A DNA stretch of 64,000 nt from Acinetobacter sp. ANC 4173 (GCF_004331255.1 NZ_SJOF01000027.1:1-64000), one strand, 5' to 3'; shown: positions 8,156-17,965, counted from the stretch's first letter. Made by a program: numbers and translations. The notes: generated from the sequence alone by a model not told the origin.

Positions 8156-9070
8156 CTAATTTTTTACCTCTCCAGTGTTCGGGAGCTTTTTTTGTCTTGT
8201 TGCTAACCAACACAAAACTGATCCTAGACAAACCATTGCTGAACCTTGCCAGAATGAAATGGATAATGGAGTTTTCAAGACCAGCGCGGCTAAAGCAGCT
8301 GAAAATACTGGAATAAAATAGGATGCACCAGCTAAAACGGTGACATTGCCATGTAAAATTCCGACATTCCATGCCGCATAGCCAAAGCCCATTGCACCTG
8401 CTGCCAAAGCCAGATATACGATGGCGTGCAAATCAAAAGTCATTGCTTGACCACCAATAAACAGGTATTTCATCCAGAGCGCACATGCCGTCAGTATGAA
8501 GAACAACGTCACGCCATTATTGCCATTTGCAATTCTGGCAGTGACGGTACAGTAGGCGGCCCAAATTAAGGCACCTGTAAAGGCTAGACCATAACTGAGC
8601 GGATTGTCCTGAATATTGGCCAACATGCTTGGTAAATCAAAACCTTGTTCCCCTCCTAGCACCCAACAAATTCCTAAGATCGCAATGAGGAAACCAGGGA
8701 TGACCAATAAATTTGATTTCTGTTGATTGAAAATAATGGCAGAAACCATGGTGAGTGCTGGCCATAAATAATTGACCATACCCACTTCAATGGCTTGTCG
8801 ATTGGTATTGGCATAACCAATCGACAAAGACAAACAGAGTTCATAAGAAACAAATAAGATGCTTCCCCAAATCAGATATTTCCGAGGAAATTCACTAATT
8901 CTGGGAAAGCCTATGCTCATCAAAAGAAATACTGAAGCGACGCTATACATCATTGCAGCACCGCCAGTCGCACCTAAACTCTCACTGACACTACGAATCA
9001 GTCCGACAATAGAACTCCATAGCAATACCGCTATGAGTCCGATTAACGTAGCATTTCTTTTCCTGCTCAT
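8156..9070 (-). CDS. EamA-family (YddG-like) DMT exporter
   Basis: This 304-aa membrane protein is a close paralogue of the exporter at 6877-7812 and lies head-on to it. Conserved blocks include LLWSSIVGLIRSV, NTNRQAIEVGMVNYLWPALT, ALIWAAYCTVTARIANGNNG and GYAAWNVGILHGNVTVLAGA. Ten membrane helices are expected, and the family exports aromatic amino acids and similar solutes. It starts only 36 bp after the pyruvate carboxylase stop and in the same direction, so it may be the last gene of the block that begins with gntR at 20047. Confidence 0.85.
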   Translation of the reverse strand: MSRKRNATLIGLIAVLLWSSIVGLIRSVSESLGATGGAAMMYSVASVFLLMSIGFPRISEFPRKYLIWGSILFVSYELCLSLSIGYANTNRQAIEVGMVNYLWPALTMVSAIIFNQQKSNLLVIPGFLIAILGICWVLGGEQGFDLPSMLANIQDNPLSYGLAFTGALIWAAYCTVTARIANGNNGVTLFFILTACALWMKYLFIGGQAMTFDLHAIVYLALAAGAMGFGYAAWNVGILHGNVTVLAGASYFIPVFSAALAALVLKTPLSISFWQGSAMVCLGSVLCWLATRQKKLPNTGEVKN

Positions 9071-9106
9071 ATCTTCACTTCACTCATCAAATTTATGCCA
9101 ACTAAA

Positions 9107-12100
9107 CTATTGAATCACAATGACTAAATCCAAGTTTTTAACCTGCTTACCTGGTCCTAACAGCACCTCTTGAACTACACAGTTCTTCTCGGCCTTAATC
9201 GCCAGTTCCATCTTCATCGCCTCAATGGTAAACAGGGTTTCACCTTTCGTGATCGATTGCCCTGGCTTCACTGCAACAGTACTGATCATCCCCGGCATGG
9301 TGGCACCCACATGCAATGGATTGCTTGGATCAGCTTTTGGATGATTGGCTTTCTCCTCAGTTCCTGCCTGTTTCACCTGGACCAAACGTAGTTGTCCGTT
9401 CAATTCAATAAATAAATCAATCAGGCCATTTTTCGGCTCGGAACGTCCCAACAGTTTAATTTCGAGTGTCTTTCCTGCTTCTAACTCGACCGAGATCTCC
9501 TGTTGTTCTTTTAAGCCATAGAAGAATGCCGAAGAGGGAATGCTAGACACGGTGCCGTATTTGAGTTGGTGTTGCATAAACTCTTTAAACACTTTGGGAT
9601 ACATCAGGTAAGATGCCAATTGCTGTTCGCTGATCGGTTGGTCGTAGATTTCAGTCAGCATGGCTTGCTGAGACTCTAAATCCACCGCAGGTAAAATCGC
9701 CCCTGGTCGATCACTCAAAGGCTGTGCACCCTTCAGCACTTTTTGTTGTAGCTCTTTCGGGAAACCATGCGCAGGTGTACCGAGTTCACCTTTAAACAGG
9801 GATACCACAGATTCTGGGAAATCAATTTCGAGTTTCTGGTTATGAATATCTTCGGGCTTGAGGTTGTTTGACACCATATATAATGCCATATCACCGACCA
9901 CCTTCGAGGTAGGTGTGACTTTAACGATGTCACCAAACATTAGATTTACTTCTGCGTAGGCATCCGACACTTCCGACCAGCGTTCTTCAATCCCCATGGA
10001 GCGGGCTTGTTCACGTAAATTGGTATATTGGCCACCCGGCATTTCATGGTGATAAACATCGGCTGTACCTGAGCGCATTTCGGCTTCGAAGGGCGCATAA
10101 ATCTGACGGACATCTTCCCAATACGTGGATAGTTGTTGCAGATGGTGGGGATTGAGTCCGGTGTCCCGATCGGTATTCTGCAAAGCAGCCACGATGGAGC
10201 CCATACTTGGTTGTGAGGTCAAGCCACTCATGGCATCCATAGCAGTGTCTACCGCATCCACGCCGGCATCGATGGCGGCCAGCACACTCGCTGCTGCAAT
10301 CCCGCTGGTGTCATGGGTATGGAAGTGTATTGGTAAACCCGTTTCTTCTTTTAAGGCTTTGACCAAGGCATGTGCCGCAGCGGGCTTACAGATGCCTGCC
10401 ATATCCTTAATCGCCAGAATATTGGCACCCGCTTTTTGCAATTGTTTCGCCATATCCACGTAGTAATTCAGGTTATAGCGACGGCTCTGATCAAAGAGAT
10501 CACTGGTATAACAGATGGCAGTTTCACACAGCATGCCTGATTCACGCACCGCATCAATGGCGACGCGCATGTTGTCTACGGCATTCAGGGAATCAAATAC
10601 ACGGAACAGGTCGATGCCCCCTGCCGCTGCCTGAGCGATGAAATGACGCACCACATTGTCTGGGTAGTTGGTATAACCCACTGCATTGGATGAGCGCAGC
10701 AGCATCTGGAATAAGATATTCGGGACTGCTTCACGCAATTTGGCTAAACGTTCCCAAGGGTCTTCCTTTAAGAAACGCATGGAGACATCAAAGGTCGCGC
10801 CACCCCAGCATTCCATGGAGAACAGTTCACTGGCCATCTGTGAGTAATATGGGGCGATGGCCAACATATCTTCTGTACGCATACGCGTTGCAAATAGAGA
10901 TTGATGTGCATCGCGCATGGTGGTGTCGGTAATCAACACGCGTTTCTGATCCCGCATCCATGTTGTAAAACCTTCAGCACCGAGTAACTTAAATTGGTCT
11001 CGTGTGCCAGTTGCTGGCGGCTGGGTCAGATCAAACTTTGGGGTGGCGACCACAGTCGGAACCGTTGCTGGGATGTGACGCCCTTTCATTTCAGGCTGAC
11101 CATTCACGGTAATGTCACCGAGAAAGTCGAGTAGTTTGGTCGCGCGATCCTGTTTTGGTTTTATGTCAAATAGTTCACTGACTGTATCAATAAATTTGGT
11201 GGTGCATTGACCGGAAGTGAATAAGGGATGGGTAATCACATTTTCAAGGAAGGCCAGATTATTGGATACGCCACGAATGCGGAACTCGCGTAAGGCACGT
11301 AGCATACGGGCATTGGCTTCTTCACGACTGGCTCCACGCACCGTGACTTTGGCCAATAAGGAGTCGTAATAAGGCTTGATCACCGCACCGGTATAAGCGG
11401 TACCGCTGTCGACACGTACCCCAAAGCCTGTGGCACTGCGGAAGGCGGTTAAGCGTCCGTAGTCTGGCATAAAGCCATTTTTAGGGTCTTCTGTGGTGAG
11501 TCGGCATTGTAAGGCGTGACCGAGTAATTTGATGTGTTCTTGCTGGGGAATGAAGCTGGTACCATCGCCCACCTGTGCACCTTCAGTCACCCGAATTTGT
11601 GCCTTCATAATATCGATGCCCGTGATTTCTTCGGTGACGGTATGTTCGACCTGAATCCGTGGATTCACTTCAATGAAGTAGAATTGTTCTGTCACCGCAT
11701 CCATCAGGAATTCAACCGTTCCTGCATGGGTATAATCCACCGCACGGGCGAGTCGGAGTGCCGCTTCACACAATGCTGCTCGTTGTGCCTCAGATAAATA
11801 TGGGGCGGGTGCACGCTCAACTACTTTTTGGTTGCGGCGTTGAACGGTACAATCGCGTTCAAATAAATGCACCAAGTTGCCGTGAGTATCCCCGAGAATC
11901 TGGACTTCGACATGGCGGGCATTGCGAATCAGTTTCTCTAGATATACTTCATCATTGCCAAAGGCGGATTTGGCTTCACGACGTGCAACATTTATCGCAT
12001 CTTCCAGCTCATGTTCATGCTCGACCACGCGCATGCCGCGACCACCGCCACCCCAGCTGGCTTTGAGCATCAGTGGATAACCGACTTCTGCTGCCAGTAA

Positions 12101-12547
12101 CTGGCTTTGTTCAAGATCCAACGGTAAGGCTTTGGTTGCAGGGATGACAGGCACATTGGCTTGAATGGCCACATTGCGAGCCATAACTTTATTGCCTAAT
12201 TGGCGCATCACCTCGGGCTTGGGTCCAATAAATTGGATGCCTGCTGCTGCACAAGCTTCGGCAAACTCTGGGTTCTCAGATAAGAAGCCGTAACCTGGAT
12301 GAATCGCATCAACGCCAGCTTCAAGTGCTATGCGAATAATATCTTGGATGCCTAAATAGGCAGCAATGGGTTTTTTCCCTGCGCCTACGCAATAGGCTTC
12401 ATCGGATTTAAAGCGATGTAGTGCCGATTTATCTTCTTCTGCATAAATTGCAACAGTACGGATGCCCATTTCTGTGGCTGCACGCATCACGCGAATGGCG
12501 ATTTCACCACGGTTCGCAACAAGGAGTTTACGTATTGATTTCATCAT
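9107..12547 (-). CDS. pyc: Pyruvate carboxylase, single chain
   Basis: This 1146-aa biotin enzyme makes oxaloacetate from pyruvate, bicarbonate and ATP. Domain order is complete: biotin carboxylase (about 1-455; ATP-grasp loop GGGGRG at 166-171, and FIEVNPRIQVEHTVTEEITG), carboxyltransferase (about 545-830; ITDTTMRDAHQSLFATRMRT, then the metal-binding HFHTHDTSG), the central allosteric/PYC_OADA region, and a C-terminal biotin carrier with EAMKMEL, biotinylated at Lys 1112. The start gives MMKSIRKLLVANRGEIAIRV; ATG ATG leaves a one-codon ambiguity. It follows the porin by about 90 bp with a hairpin between them, and an EamA exporter follows it. Its place in a catabolic block suggests anaplerosis from a pyruvate-yielding substrate; that is inference. 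Confidence 0.95.
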   Translation of the reverse strand: MMKSIRKLLVANRGEIAIRVMRAATEMGIRTVAIYAEEDKSALHRFKSDEAYCVGAGKKPIAAYLGIQDIIRIALEAGVDAIHPGYGFLSENPEFAEACAAAGIQFIGPKPEVMRQLGNKVMARNVAIQANVPVIPATKALPLDLEQSQLLAAEVGYPLMLKASWGGGGRGMRVVEHEHELEDAINVARREAKSAFGNDEVYLEKLIRNARHVEVQILGDTHGNLVHLFERDCTVQRRNQKVVERAPAPYLSEAQRAALCEAALRLARAVDYTHAGTVEFLMDAVTEQFYFIEVNPRIQVEHTVTEEITGIDIMKAQIRVTEGAQVGDGTSFIPQQEHIKLLGHALQCRLTTEDPKNGFMPDYGRLTAFRSATGFGVRVDSGTAYTGAVIKPYYDSLLAKVTVRGASREEANARMLRALREFRIRGVSNNLAFLENVITHPLFTSGQCTTKFIDTVSELFDIKPKQDRATKLLDFLGDITVNGQPEMKGRHIPATVPTVVATPKFDLTQPPATGTRDQFKLLGAEGFTTWMRDQKRVLITDTTMRDAHQSLFATRMRTEDMLAIAPYYSQMASELFSMECWGGATFDVSMRFLKEDPWERLAKLREAVPNILFQMLLRSSNAVGYTNYPDNVVRHFIAQAAAGGIDLFRVFDSLNAVDNMRVAIDAVRESGMLCETAICYTSDLFDQSRRYNLNYYVDMAKQLQKAGANILAIKDMAGICKPAAAHALVKALKEETGLPIHFHTHDTSGIAAASVLAAIDAGVDAVDTAMDAMSGLTSQPSMGSIVAALQNTDRDTGLNPHHLQQLSTYWEDVRQIYAPFEAEMRSGTADVYHHEMPGGQYTNLREQARSMGIEERWSEVSDAYAEVNLMFGDIVKVTPTSKVVGDMALYMVSNNLKPEDIHNQKLEIDFPESVVSLFKGELGTPAHGFPKELQQKVLKGAQPLSDRPGAILPAVDLESQQAMLTEIYDQPISEQQLASYLMYPKVFKEFMQHQLKYGTVSSIPSSAFFYGLKEQQEISVELEAGKTLEIKLLGRSEPKNGLIDLFIELNGQLRLVQVKQAGTEEKANHPKADPSNPLHVGATMPGMISTVAVKPGQSITKGETLFTIEAMKMELAIKAEKNCVVQEVLLGPGKQVKNLDLVIVIQ

Positions 12548-12565
12548 TTAAACACTTATTAATCT

Positions 12566-12596
12566 CCTCAAATAGTCCGTACAGAACTATTTGAGG
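12566..12596 (-). promoter_or_regulatory. Hairpin just upstream of the pyc start
   Basis: A perfect 11-bp stem (CCTCAAATAGT at 12566-12576, ACTATTTGAGG at 12586-12596) with a 9-base loop lies between porin and pyc. On the minus strand the distal arm ends at the G-rich GAGGAG that precedes pyc by about 16 bases. It has no T run, so it may be an mRNA processing or attenuation structure rather than a terminator. Confidence 0.45.
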
Positions 12597-12636
12597 GTAT
12601 GGTAAATAAAGAATGCCGATTGAATTGCCTTGTGCT

Positions 12637-13809
12637 TTAGAAGTTGTAAACCAGCATCAAGTTCAGCAGCTTATTCCACTTGCCGTCATCGCCAGCAGCC
12701 AAGGAATCACTGGTTCCACCCACAAATGGGTCATTTTTGCCCATTACATATTCAGTGTATAAAGAGACATTTTTGTAATCCCATGCCACACCGACGATGT
12801 TTCGCTGAGAATCCTCAAAGCCCGATTGTTTTTTGTTAAAACCACTGAATACAGCATACGGGGTGATATTCAGTGGACCTTTAACTTCCTTAAAGGTGTA
12901 ACTGGTGTCTACGGTATAGAAGAAACCTTTGTTGGCAACATCATATTCCGCATCGAATGAACCTGTGGTTGAGCTGTGCGGACTAGCTGCATCCTTATTG
13001 GTGAGCTTCTGCTCACCACCTGTCAGTACCACATTTAAATTTTTGTAGTTAATACGGTTAAACACGGCCCATGTATTTCGATTTCCATCAGCAGATGTCT
13101 TTTTATTTTCAATATCTGAATACCAGTAGCTTCCACCAACTGATACTTTTAAATCGTCAGTACTTAAAAACTTAAGATCCTGATCAACTCGCGCCATCCA
13201 CATGTTTTTTTCATTTAGGTCGGTTTTTAACGGATCTGATGAACTGACGACATTCGCCGTATAACGCGCAGAATCTTTACTGGTTCCGTGGTAGTTGCCA
13301 CCGTCAGTTGCGAAATAGGCTAAATCCACTTTGGTAGAGGATGGTAGTTCAAAGTGATAGTTCACGCCTAAATCTAAAGCATCTTGCAGGCCCATGGTAT
13401 TGTTAATACCTGCATAGAAACTGCTATCCCAGTAACGCCCCGGTCCAAAAAGAATCGGTTGCAAACCAACGGTAATATTATCGGTTGGATTGAGTTTATA
13501 GCCTGCATAAGCTTGGACTAAAGTTGAAAAATCACAGAACGTATCATATTGATAACAACGGTATTGTAATTTGCCAAACCAGTCTGGTGATTCATAAGCT
13601 ACATTTAAAATTGCTGCATCGAACTTAATCTTTTGGTCAGAAGCAGACTCGCCATAATGTTTATCTTGATAATTAGCACGGACTGCTCCAGAGATGGTTA
13701 ATGCACCCAAATCACTGTTTGGATCACCAATCGTTACCCCTGCCATCGTTGGTAGCGAGATCACCGCCGAAACTAGACCAATTCCTGTCTTGAGATATAA
13801 TTTATTCAT
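12637..13809 (-). CDS. Outer-membrane porin, 390 aa
   Basis: The protein begins MNKLYLKTGIGLVSAVISLP followed by TMAG, a clear signal peptide cut near Ala 23. It then shows alternating beta strands and ends LLNLMLVYNF, with the C-terminal aromatic typical of outer-membrane barrels. A longer frame starts at 13857, but AGGGA before the ATG at 13809 supports the shorter form. One Cys pair (RCYQYDTFCDF) lies in the first third. It probably admits the substrate of the neighbouring oxidase/lyase/ALDH pathway, being placed between ALDH and pyc on the same strand. I cannot assign it to a named porin family. Confidence 0.8.
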   Translation of the reverse strand: MNKLYLKTGIGLVSAVISLPTMAGVTIGDPNSDLGALTISGAVRANYQDKHYGESASDQKIKFDAAILNVAYESPDWFGKLQYRCYQYDTFCDFSTLVQAYAGYKLNPTDNITVGLQPILFGPGRYWDSSFYAGINNTMGLQDALDLGVNYHFELPSSTKVDLAYFATDGGNYHGTSKDSARYTANVVSSSDPLKTDLNEKNMWMARVDQDLKFLSTDDLKVSVGGSYWYSDIENKKTSADGNRNTWAVFNRINYKNLNVVLTGGEQKLTNKDAASPHSSTTGSFDAEYDVANKGFFYTVDTSYTFKEVKGPLNITPYAVFSGFNKKQSGFEDSQRNIVGVAWDYKNVSLYTEYVMGKNDPFVGGTSDSLAAGDDGKWNKLLNLMLVYNF

Positions 13810-13899
13810 TTTACATTCCCTGATTTCAATGAATTTTGACAAAATCTCTCTGTTCAAAAACGTTTATGTTTTTGAATATTAAGTAGTGAGTTTGAAATA

Positions 13900-13930
13900 C
13901 CCTTGAATCTCATGATCCAAGGGATTTTTT
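13900..13930 (+). terminator. Weak hairpin between porin and ALDH genes
   Basis: CCCTTG (13900-13905) pairs with CAAGGG (13918-13923), followed by ATTTTTT on the plus strand. On the strand carrying the genes the T run is on the wrong side, so its role in separating ALDH from porin is doubtful. Confidence 0.35.
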
Positions 13931-13941
13931 ACTGTTAGACC

Positions 13942-15447
13942 TTAGTGAAGGTCTGGTTCTGTAACATCAATCCAAATGGTTTTTAACTCTGTGTATTGAT
14001 CGTGTGCCCAAATAGACTTGTCACGTCCACCAAATCCAGATTCCTTATAACCACCAAATGGCGTAGTAATATCACCCTCACCAAAACAGTTCACGGTGAC
14101 TACACCAGCTCGAATTGCACGTGAAAGTTTAATCGCGTGGCGTAAGTTACTGGTATATACCGACCCAGCCAGACCGTAAACAGAGTCGTTGGCAAGTGCA
14201 ATCGCTTCTTCGATGGTGTTAAATGTAGTTACTGAAAGAATTGGACCAAAAACCTCTTCTTTGAATAACGTATCTTGAGCACCAATTCCATCGACCACAG
14301 TCGGTTCAACAAACATGTCTTGTTCGGTATTACCACCAAAGACAATGTGCTGTTTTTCCGCTTTAGCTTGTTCAATATAAGATTTTACTTTCTCAAAATG
14401 AGTGCGACTGACCAAAGAACCGAGCTTATTGTTAGGATCTAGCGGATTACCCATTTTCCAGTCATTCAAATGCAGACCAATCAGACCTAACAATTCATCT
14501 TTGACATCGGTATGGACAATTAAGCGTGAAGAGGCTGAGCAGTTCTCGCCCATGTTCCAGAATGCACCGTTCACAATATGCTGTGCAACTTGGTCTAAAT
14601 CTTCAACATCATTCATGACCACAGCAGGGTTTTTACCACCACATTCCAATACTATGCGTTTCAGATTTGATTCTGCTGCATAGTTTAAGAATAGACGTCC
14701 AGTTTCAGTTGAACCTGTAAAGCTGACCATGGCAACATCCATGTGTTTACCTAATGGCTCACCCACTTCACGACCACCGCCTGGAAGAATATTAAAGACC
14801 CCAGCAGGAATACCCGCTTCAGCTGCAAGCTCTGCAACACGGAGTGCCGTTAAGGTGGTTTCTTTGGCTGGTTTGATCACAACTGAACAACCTGCAGCTA
14901 AAGAAGGTGCAATTTTCCATGCCAACATGAGCAATGGGAAATTCCATGGTAGGACTAAACCGACAACACCAATTGCTTCTCGAACCACCAATGACAAGGC
15001 ATTTGAACTGACTGGTGCAGTGCTGTCATAAATTTTGTCAATCAGTTCAGCATGCCAACGAATCGTATGAATCATCTCTGGCACGTCTGTTAATTGGCAT
15101 TCGCTGACAGGTTTACCACTGTCCAAACTTTCCATTACAGCAAGTTCAACTGTGTTTGCTTCAAGTAAATCAGCAAATTTTAGTAAAGTGTGCTTACGCT
15201 CATTGGGAGATAACTTGTGCCAGCGACCATCTTCAAATGCCGCCTTGGCTGCAGCTACAGCAATGTCGACATCTTGTGAATTACACGCTGTAATCTCTGC
15301 TAGTAATTCACCCGTTGCTGGATTCGTGGTCTGGAATGTACGACCAGTGACTGATGCTTGAAACTGACCATCAATATATGCAAGGGTCTGAAATTTCAGA
15401 TTCTGAGCAATGGCAGTATATTCCGCTGTTGTCAAAAGCGCAGACAT
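13942..15447 (-). CDS. NAD(P)-dependent aldehyde dehydrogenase (PuuC-like)
   Basis: This 501-aa enzyme oxidises an aldehyde to the acid. Family blocks are complete: VVLPWNFPLLMLAWKIAPSL, the cofactor loop SFTGSTETGR, the general base in IVLECGGKNP, the nucleophile in WNMGENCSASSR, and EVFGPILSV. It is closest in style to gamma-glutamyl-gamma-aminobutyraldehyde/betaine-aldehyde dehydrogenases. An ideal AGGAGG precedes the ATG, and the start overlaps the stop of the DapA-like gene by one base (TAATG), so the two proteins are translationally coupled. This indicates that the aldehyde is the product of the DapA-like enzyme, for example alpha-ketoglutarate semialdehyde. Confidence 0.9.
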   Translation of the reverse strand: MSALLTTAEYTAIAQNLKFQTLAYIDGQFQASVTGRTFQTTNPATGELLAEITACNSQDVDIAVAAAKAAFEDGRWHKLSPNERKHTLLKFADLLEANTVELAVMESLDSGKPVSECQLTDVPEMIHTIRWHAELIDKIYDSTAPVSSNALSLVVREAIGVVGLVLPWNFPLLMLAWKIAPSLAAGCSVVIKPAKETTLTALRVAELAAEAGIPAGVFNILPGGGREVGEPLGKHMDVAMVSFTGSTETGRLFLNYAAESNLKRIVLECGGKNPAVVMNDVEDLDQVAQHIVNGAFWNMGENCSASSRLIVHTDVKDELLGLIGLHLNDWKMGNPLDPNNKLGSLVSRTHFEKVKSYIEQAKAEKQHIVFGGNTEQDMFVEPTVVDGIGAQDTLFKEEVFGPILSVTTFNTIEEAIALANDSVYGLAGSVYTSNLRHAIKLSRAIRAGVVTVNCFGEGDITTPFGGYKESGFGGRDKSIWAHDQYTELKTIWIDVTEPDLH

Positions 15448-16355
15448 TAAGCACCTCCTGTGATTGCTGCAACATCTTGTTTAAGCTGCTGTACAATCTC
15501 TGCAAATGCTTGTTTTTTCTCTTCTGGTAAAGCTTGTAGCGGAGCACGAACACTGCCCGTGCGTAAGCCATTTAATTCACAGCCGTATTTAATACACTGA
15601 ATGAAGTGACCAGTTTCAAGATAATCCATCAATGGCATCATCGCAGCCATAATACGACGACCTTTATCAAAGTCTTTTTCAATGACACATGCTTCATATA
15701 ATGCGATATGTTCTTTAGGTACAAAGTTTGAACCTGCACATACCCAGCTACGTGCGCCCCAAGCAAAGAATTCTAATGCTTGGTCATCCCAACCACATGA
15801 AATGTTCAAGTTTGGATAGTTACGCGCCAACATATGTAACTGGTTCATATCACCAGAACTTTCTTTTAAACCGACAAAGTTTTTCGATTGTGCAAATACC
15901 GTATCAAAGAACTCCTTGCCCATGCTCACACCCATACGCGCTGGATAGTTATAGAACATGATGGGTAAATCTGCCGCTTGATCAATTGTTAAAGCATGAG
16001 CTGCAACTTCTTGTTCAGTTGGTAATGCATAAGGTGGAATAGTGACTAAAATACTGTCTGCTTTAATTTCTTTAGCAACTTTTGCATATTCAACTGCATC
16101 TTCAGTTCGAATCGCACCAGTACCAAGCATTAAAGGTACACGTGAGCCAATCACCTCTTTCGCATATTTTGCCAAGTCATAACGCTCTTGAGCGGTATGT
16201 GCATAATATTCACCTGTGGTTGCTGCCACGATAATGCCGTGTACTTTTGCATCGATTAAATATTCTAAAACTTCTGCAAAAGCAGCGTTATCAATTGAAC
16301 CATCAGCAGCTAAAGGCGTGATTGCTGGTGTATAAATACCTTCAAAAAATGTCAT
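15447..16355 (-). CDS. DapA-family lyase/deaminase
   Basis: This 302-aa TIM-barrel protein belongs to the dihydrodipicolinate synthase/N-acetylneuraminate lyase family. It has AATTGEYYAHT at 45-55, the catalytic Tyr 135 in FYNYPAR and the Schiff-base Lys 164 in VGLKESSGD. Family members are pyruvate-dependent aldolases or dehydrating deaminases. It is unlikely to be DapA itself because it sits in a catabolic operon between a transporter and an aldehyde dehydrogenase. DapA-like plus ALDH is the arrangement of 1-pyrroline-4-hydroxy-2-carboxylate deaminase and alpha-ketoglutarate semialdehyde dehydrogenase in hydroxyproline degradation, which is my favoured but unproven reading. A GGAG site precedes the ATG. 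Confidence 0.85.
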   Translation of the reverse strand: MTFFEGIYTPAITPLAADGSIDNAAFAEVLEYLIDAKVHGIIVAATTGEYYAHTAQERYDLAKYAKEVIGSRVPLMLGTGAIRTEDAVEYAKVAKEIKADSILVTIPPYALPTEQEVAAHALTIDQAADLPIMFYNYPARMGVSMGKEFFDTVFAQSKNFVGLKESSGDMNQLHMLARNYPNLNISCGWDDQALEFFAWGARSWVCAGSNFVPKEHIALYEACVIEKDFDKGRRIMAAMMPLMDYLETGHFIQCIKYGCELNGLRTGSVRAPLQALPEEKKQAFAEIVQQLKQDVAAITGGA

Positions 16356-16435
16356 GATATTTTCTCCGTTTTAAAGTGTGTTAATGGTTGCCATAATCAA
16401 TTGAGAGACTGAGATCATGGCAACACGATCCATTG

Positions 16436-17767
16436 TTAATTTTTCAAAGCAGTTGCTTGTTCCAAGTTCAACCCTTTGGTTTCTGGCGCTGTGAGAATAG
16501 AAACTATCAAGCCAAGTAAAGTGACACCTGCTGCGACATACATGGTATTACCAATACCAATCGTGTCTAATGACATCGGCACTAACCATGTACCGACTGC
16601 TGCACCGATGCGAGAGAATGAAGTTGCCATACCGACACCAATGGCACGCATTTCAGTTGGGAACAGTTCATTTGGATAGACCAATTCCAACACTTGTGCC
16701 CCACCAATTAACACCGCATAAGTACAGAACAAGACCAACACTAGCAGTGGTGAAGCATCCGCGAATGCACCTAAACCAAGCAATGCCAAACCTGACCATA
16801 AGAAGCTATGAATAACCATTTTACGGCGACCCATGCTGTTGATGAGTTTGGTTGCAAGCACACAACCCACCACAAACATCAAGGTAATCATTACTGAACC
16901 ATATTCCGCCCATGAGCCTTTTAGATTCATTGCATCTAAAACACGAGGTGCAAAGGAATACACGGCAAATACAGGAATCACCGCACACATCCAAAACATC
17001 GAACAGAAAAATACGCGTTTGCCGTAGCCTAGAGCCAAAATTTCTTTAAGCGATAAACTCTTGACTGCTTGCTGAACAGGCACATTAGCAAGTGAAAATG
17101 ATGGTCCATATACCTGTTTAATAATGACTTCTGCTTCAGCAGTACGACCTTTACTGATGAGCCAGCGTGGTGATTCTGGTGTACCAACACGAATGATAAT
17201 CAAGATCAGACCAATCACGGCTGGGCTAGCAAACACCCAACGCCAAGCATCAGTAATATCCATCTTTAAAATCATATTACCAAACAGGTAAGCCAACATC
17301 GCACCTGCAAACCACATGATCGTGAGCATCGCTAAACGAGGTCCACGTTCTTTGGTCGGCAAGAACTCTGTGAGCAATGAACCGCCAGCAGCGTACTCAA
17401 ATCCCACTGCAATACCAATCACAAAACGACATAAAAACAATGCCATTTCCGACTCAACCCAAAGTTGAGCCACCGAACATAAAACAAATAATGTAGGGGC
17501 AATAAAATATAATTTCTTGCGACCCGTCAAATCAGCGAGCCAGCCACCTAAAAAACCACCAAAAAACATGCCGAACAGCGCGGATGCCGCAATCATGCCT
17601 TGCCAAAAGTTAGATAACTGTAAATGTGCAGCGGCTTGCATCAATGCAACACCAATAATACTTAGAACATAACCATCCAGTAGCCAGCCGCCACCTGTAC
17701 GAATACTCAATAACTGATGAAATCCTTTTACGGGTACATCATCAATTGACATATGATTCGTTGTCAT
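16436..17767 (-). CDS. MFS transporter, sugar/aromatic-acid porter type
   Basis: This is a twelve-helix importer of 443 aa. The loop-2/3 signature GGWLADLTGRKKLYF and the repeat NSMGRRKMVIHSF are present, as are the long central loop and the C-terminal TAPETKGLNLEQATALKN tail. The ATG at 17767, preceded by TTGGAG, is preferred over an upstream TTG. It lies between the amine oxidase and the DapA-like gene and should import the pathway substrate together with the porin at 12637. The MFS relatives of this group carry organic acids, aromatic acids or betaine-like compounds, so the sequence does not settle the substrate. Confidence 0.85.
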   Translation of the reverse strand: MTTNHMSIDDVPVKGFHQLLSIRTGGGWLLDGYVLSIIGVALMQAAAHLQLSNFWQGMIAASALFGMFFGGFLGGWLADLTGRKKLYFIAPTLFVLCSVAQLWVESEMALFLCRFVIGIAVGFEYAAGGSLLTEFLPTKERGPRLAMLTIMWFAGAMLAYLFGNMILKMDITDAWRWVFASPAVIGLILIIIRVGTPESPRWLISKGRTAEAEVIIKQVYGPSFSLANVPVQQAVKSLSLKEILALGYGKRVFFCSMFWMCAVIPVFAVYSFAPRVLDAMNLKGSWAEYGSVMITLMFVVGCVLATKLINSMGRRKMVIHSFLWSGLALLGLGAFADASPLLVLVLFCTYAVLIGGAQVLELVYPNELFPTEMRAIGVGMATSFSRIGAAVGTWLVPMSLDTIGIGNTMYVAAGVTLLGLIVSILTAPETKGLNLEQATALKN

Positions 17768-17965
17768 TTTTTTCTCCAATACTCGTCCACCAAAGTGGAT
17801 GTGTTTCCTACACGTTTATGAAATCTAGAGGTGAACAAACCCTACAAAATTAACCCACTAATTTTGTGTTTTTAAAACTTATGAAGTCGTTTGAAGCGAG
17901 TAACTTAACCAGTAATCTCTAACGGGTTCAGTCCATTCATAAACTGAGTTTATTCACCATACGAA

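Noticed and set aside
10125..12066. Plus-strand open frames inside pyruvate carboxylase
   Set aside because: They are antisense shadows of a strongly conserved gene, with no domain resemblance and no ribosome sites.
15447..16355. DapA-like gene as lysine-biosynthetic dihydrodipicolinate synthase
   Set aside because: It is translationally coupled to an aldehyde dehydrogenase in a GntR-controlled operon with a transporter and an oxidase.
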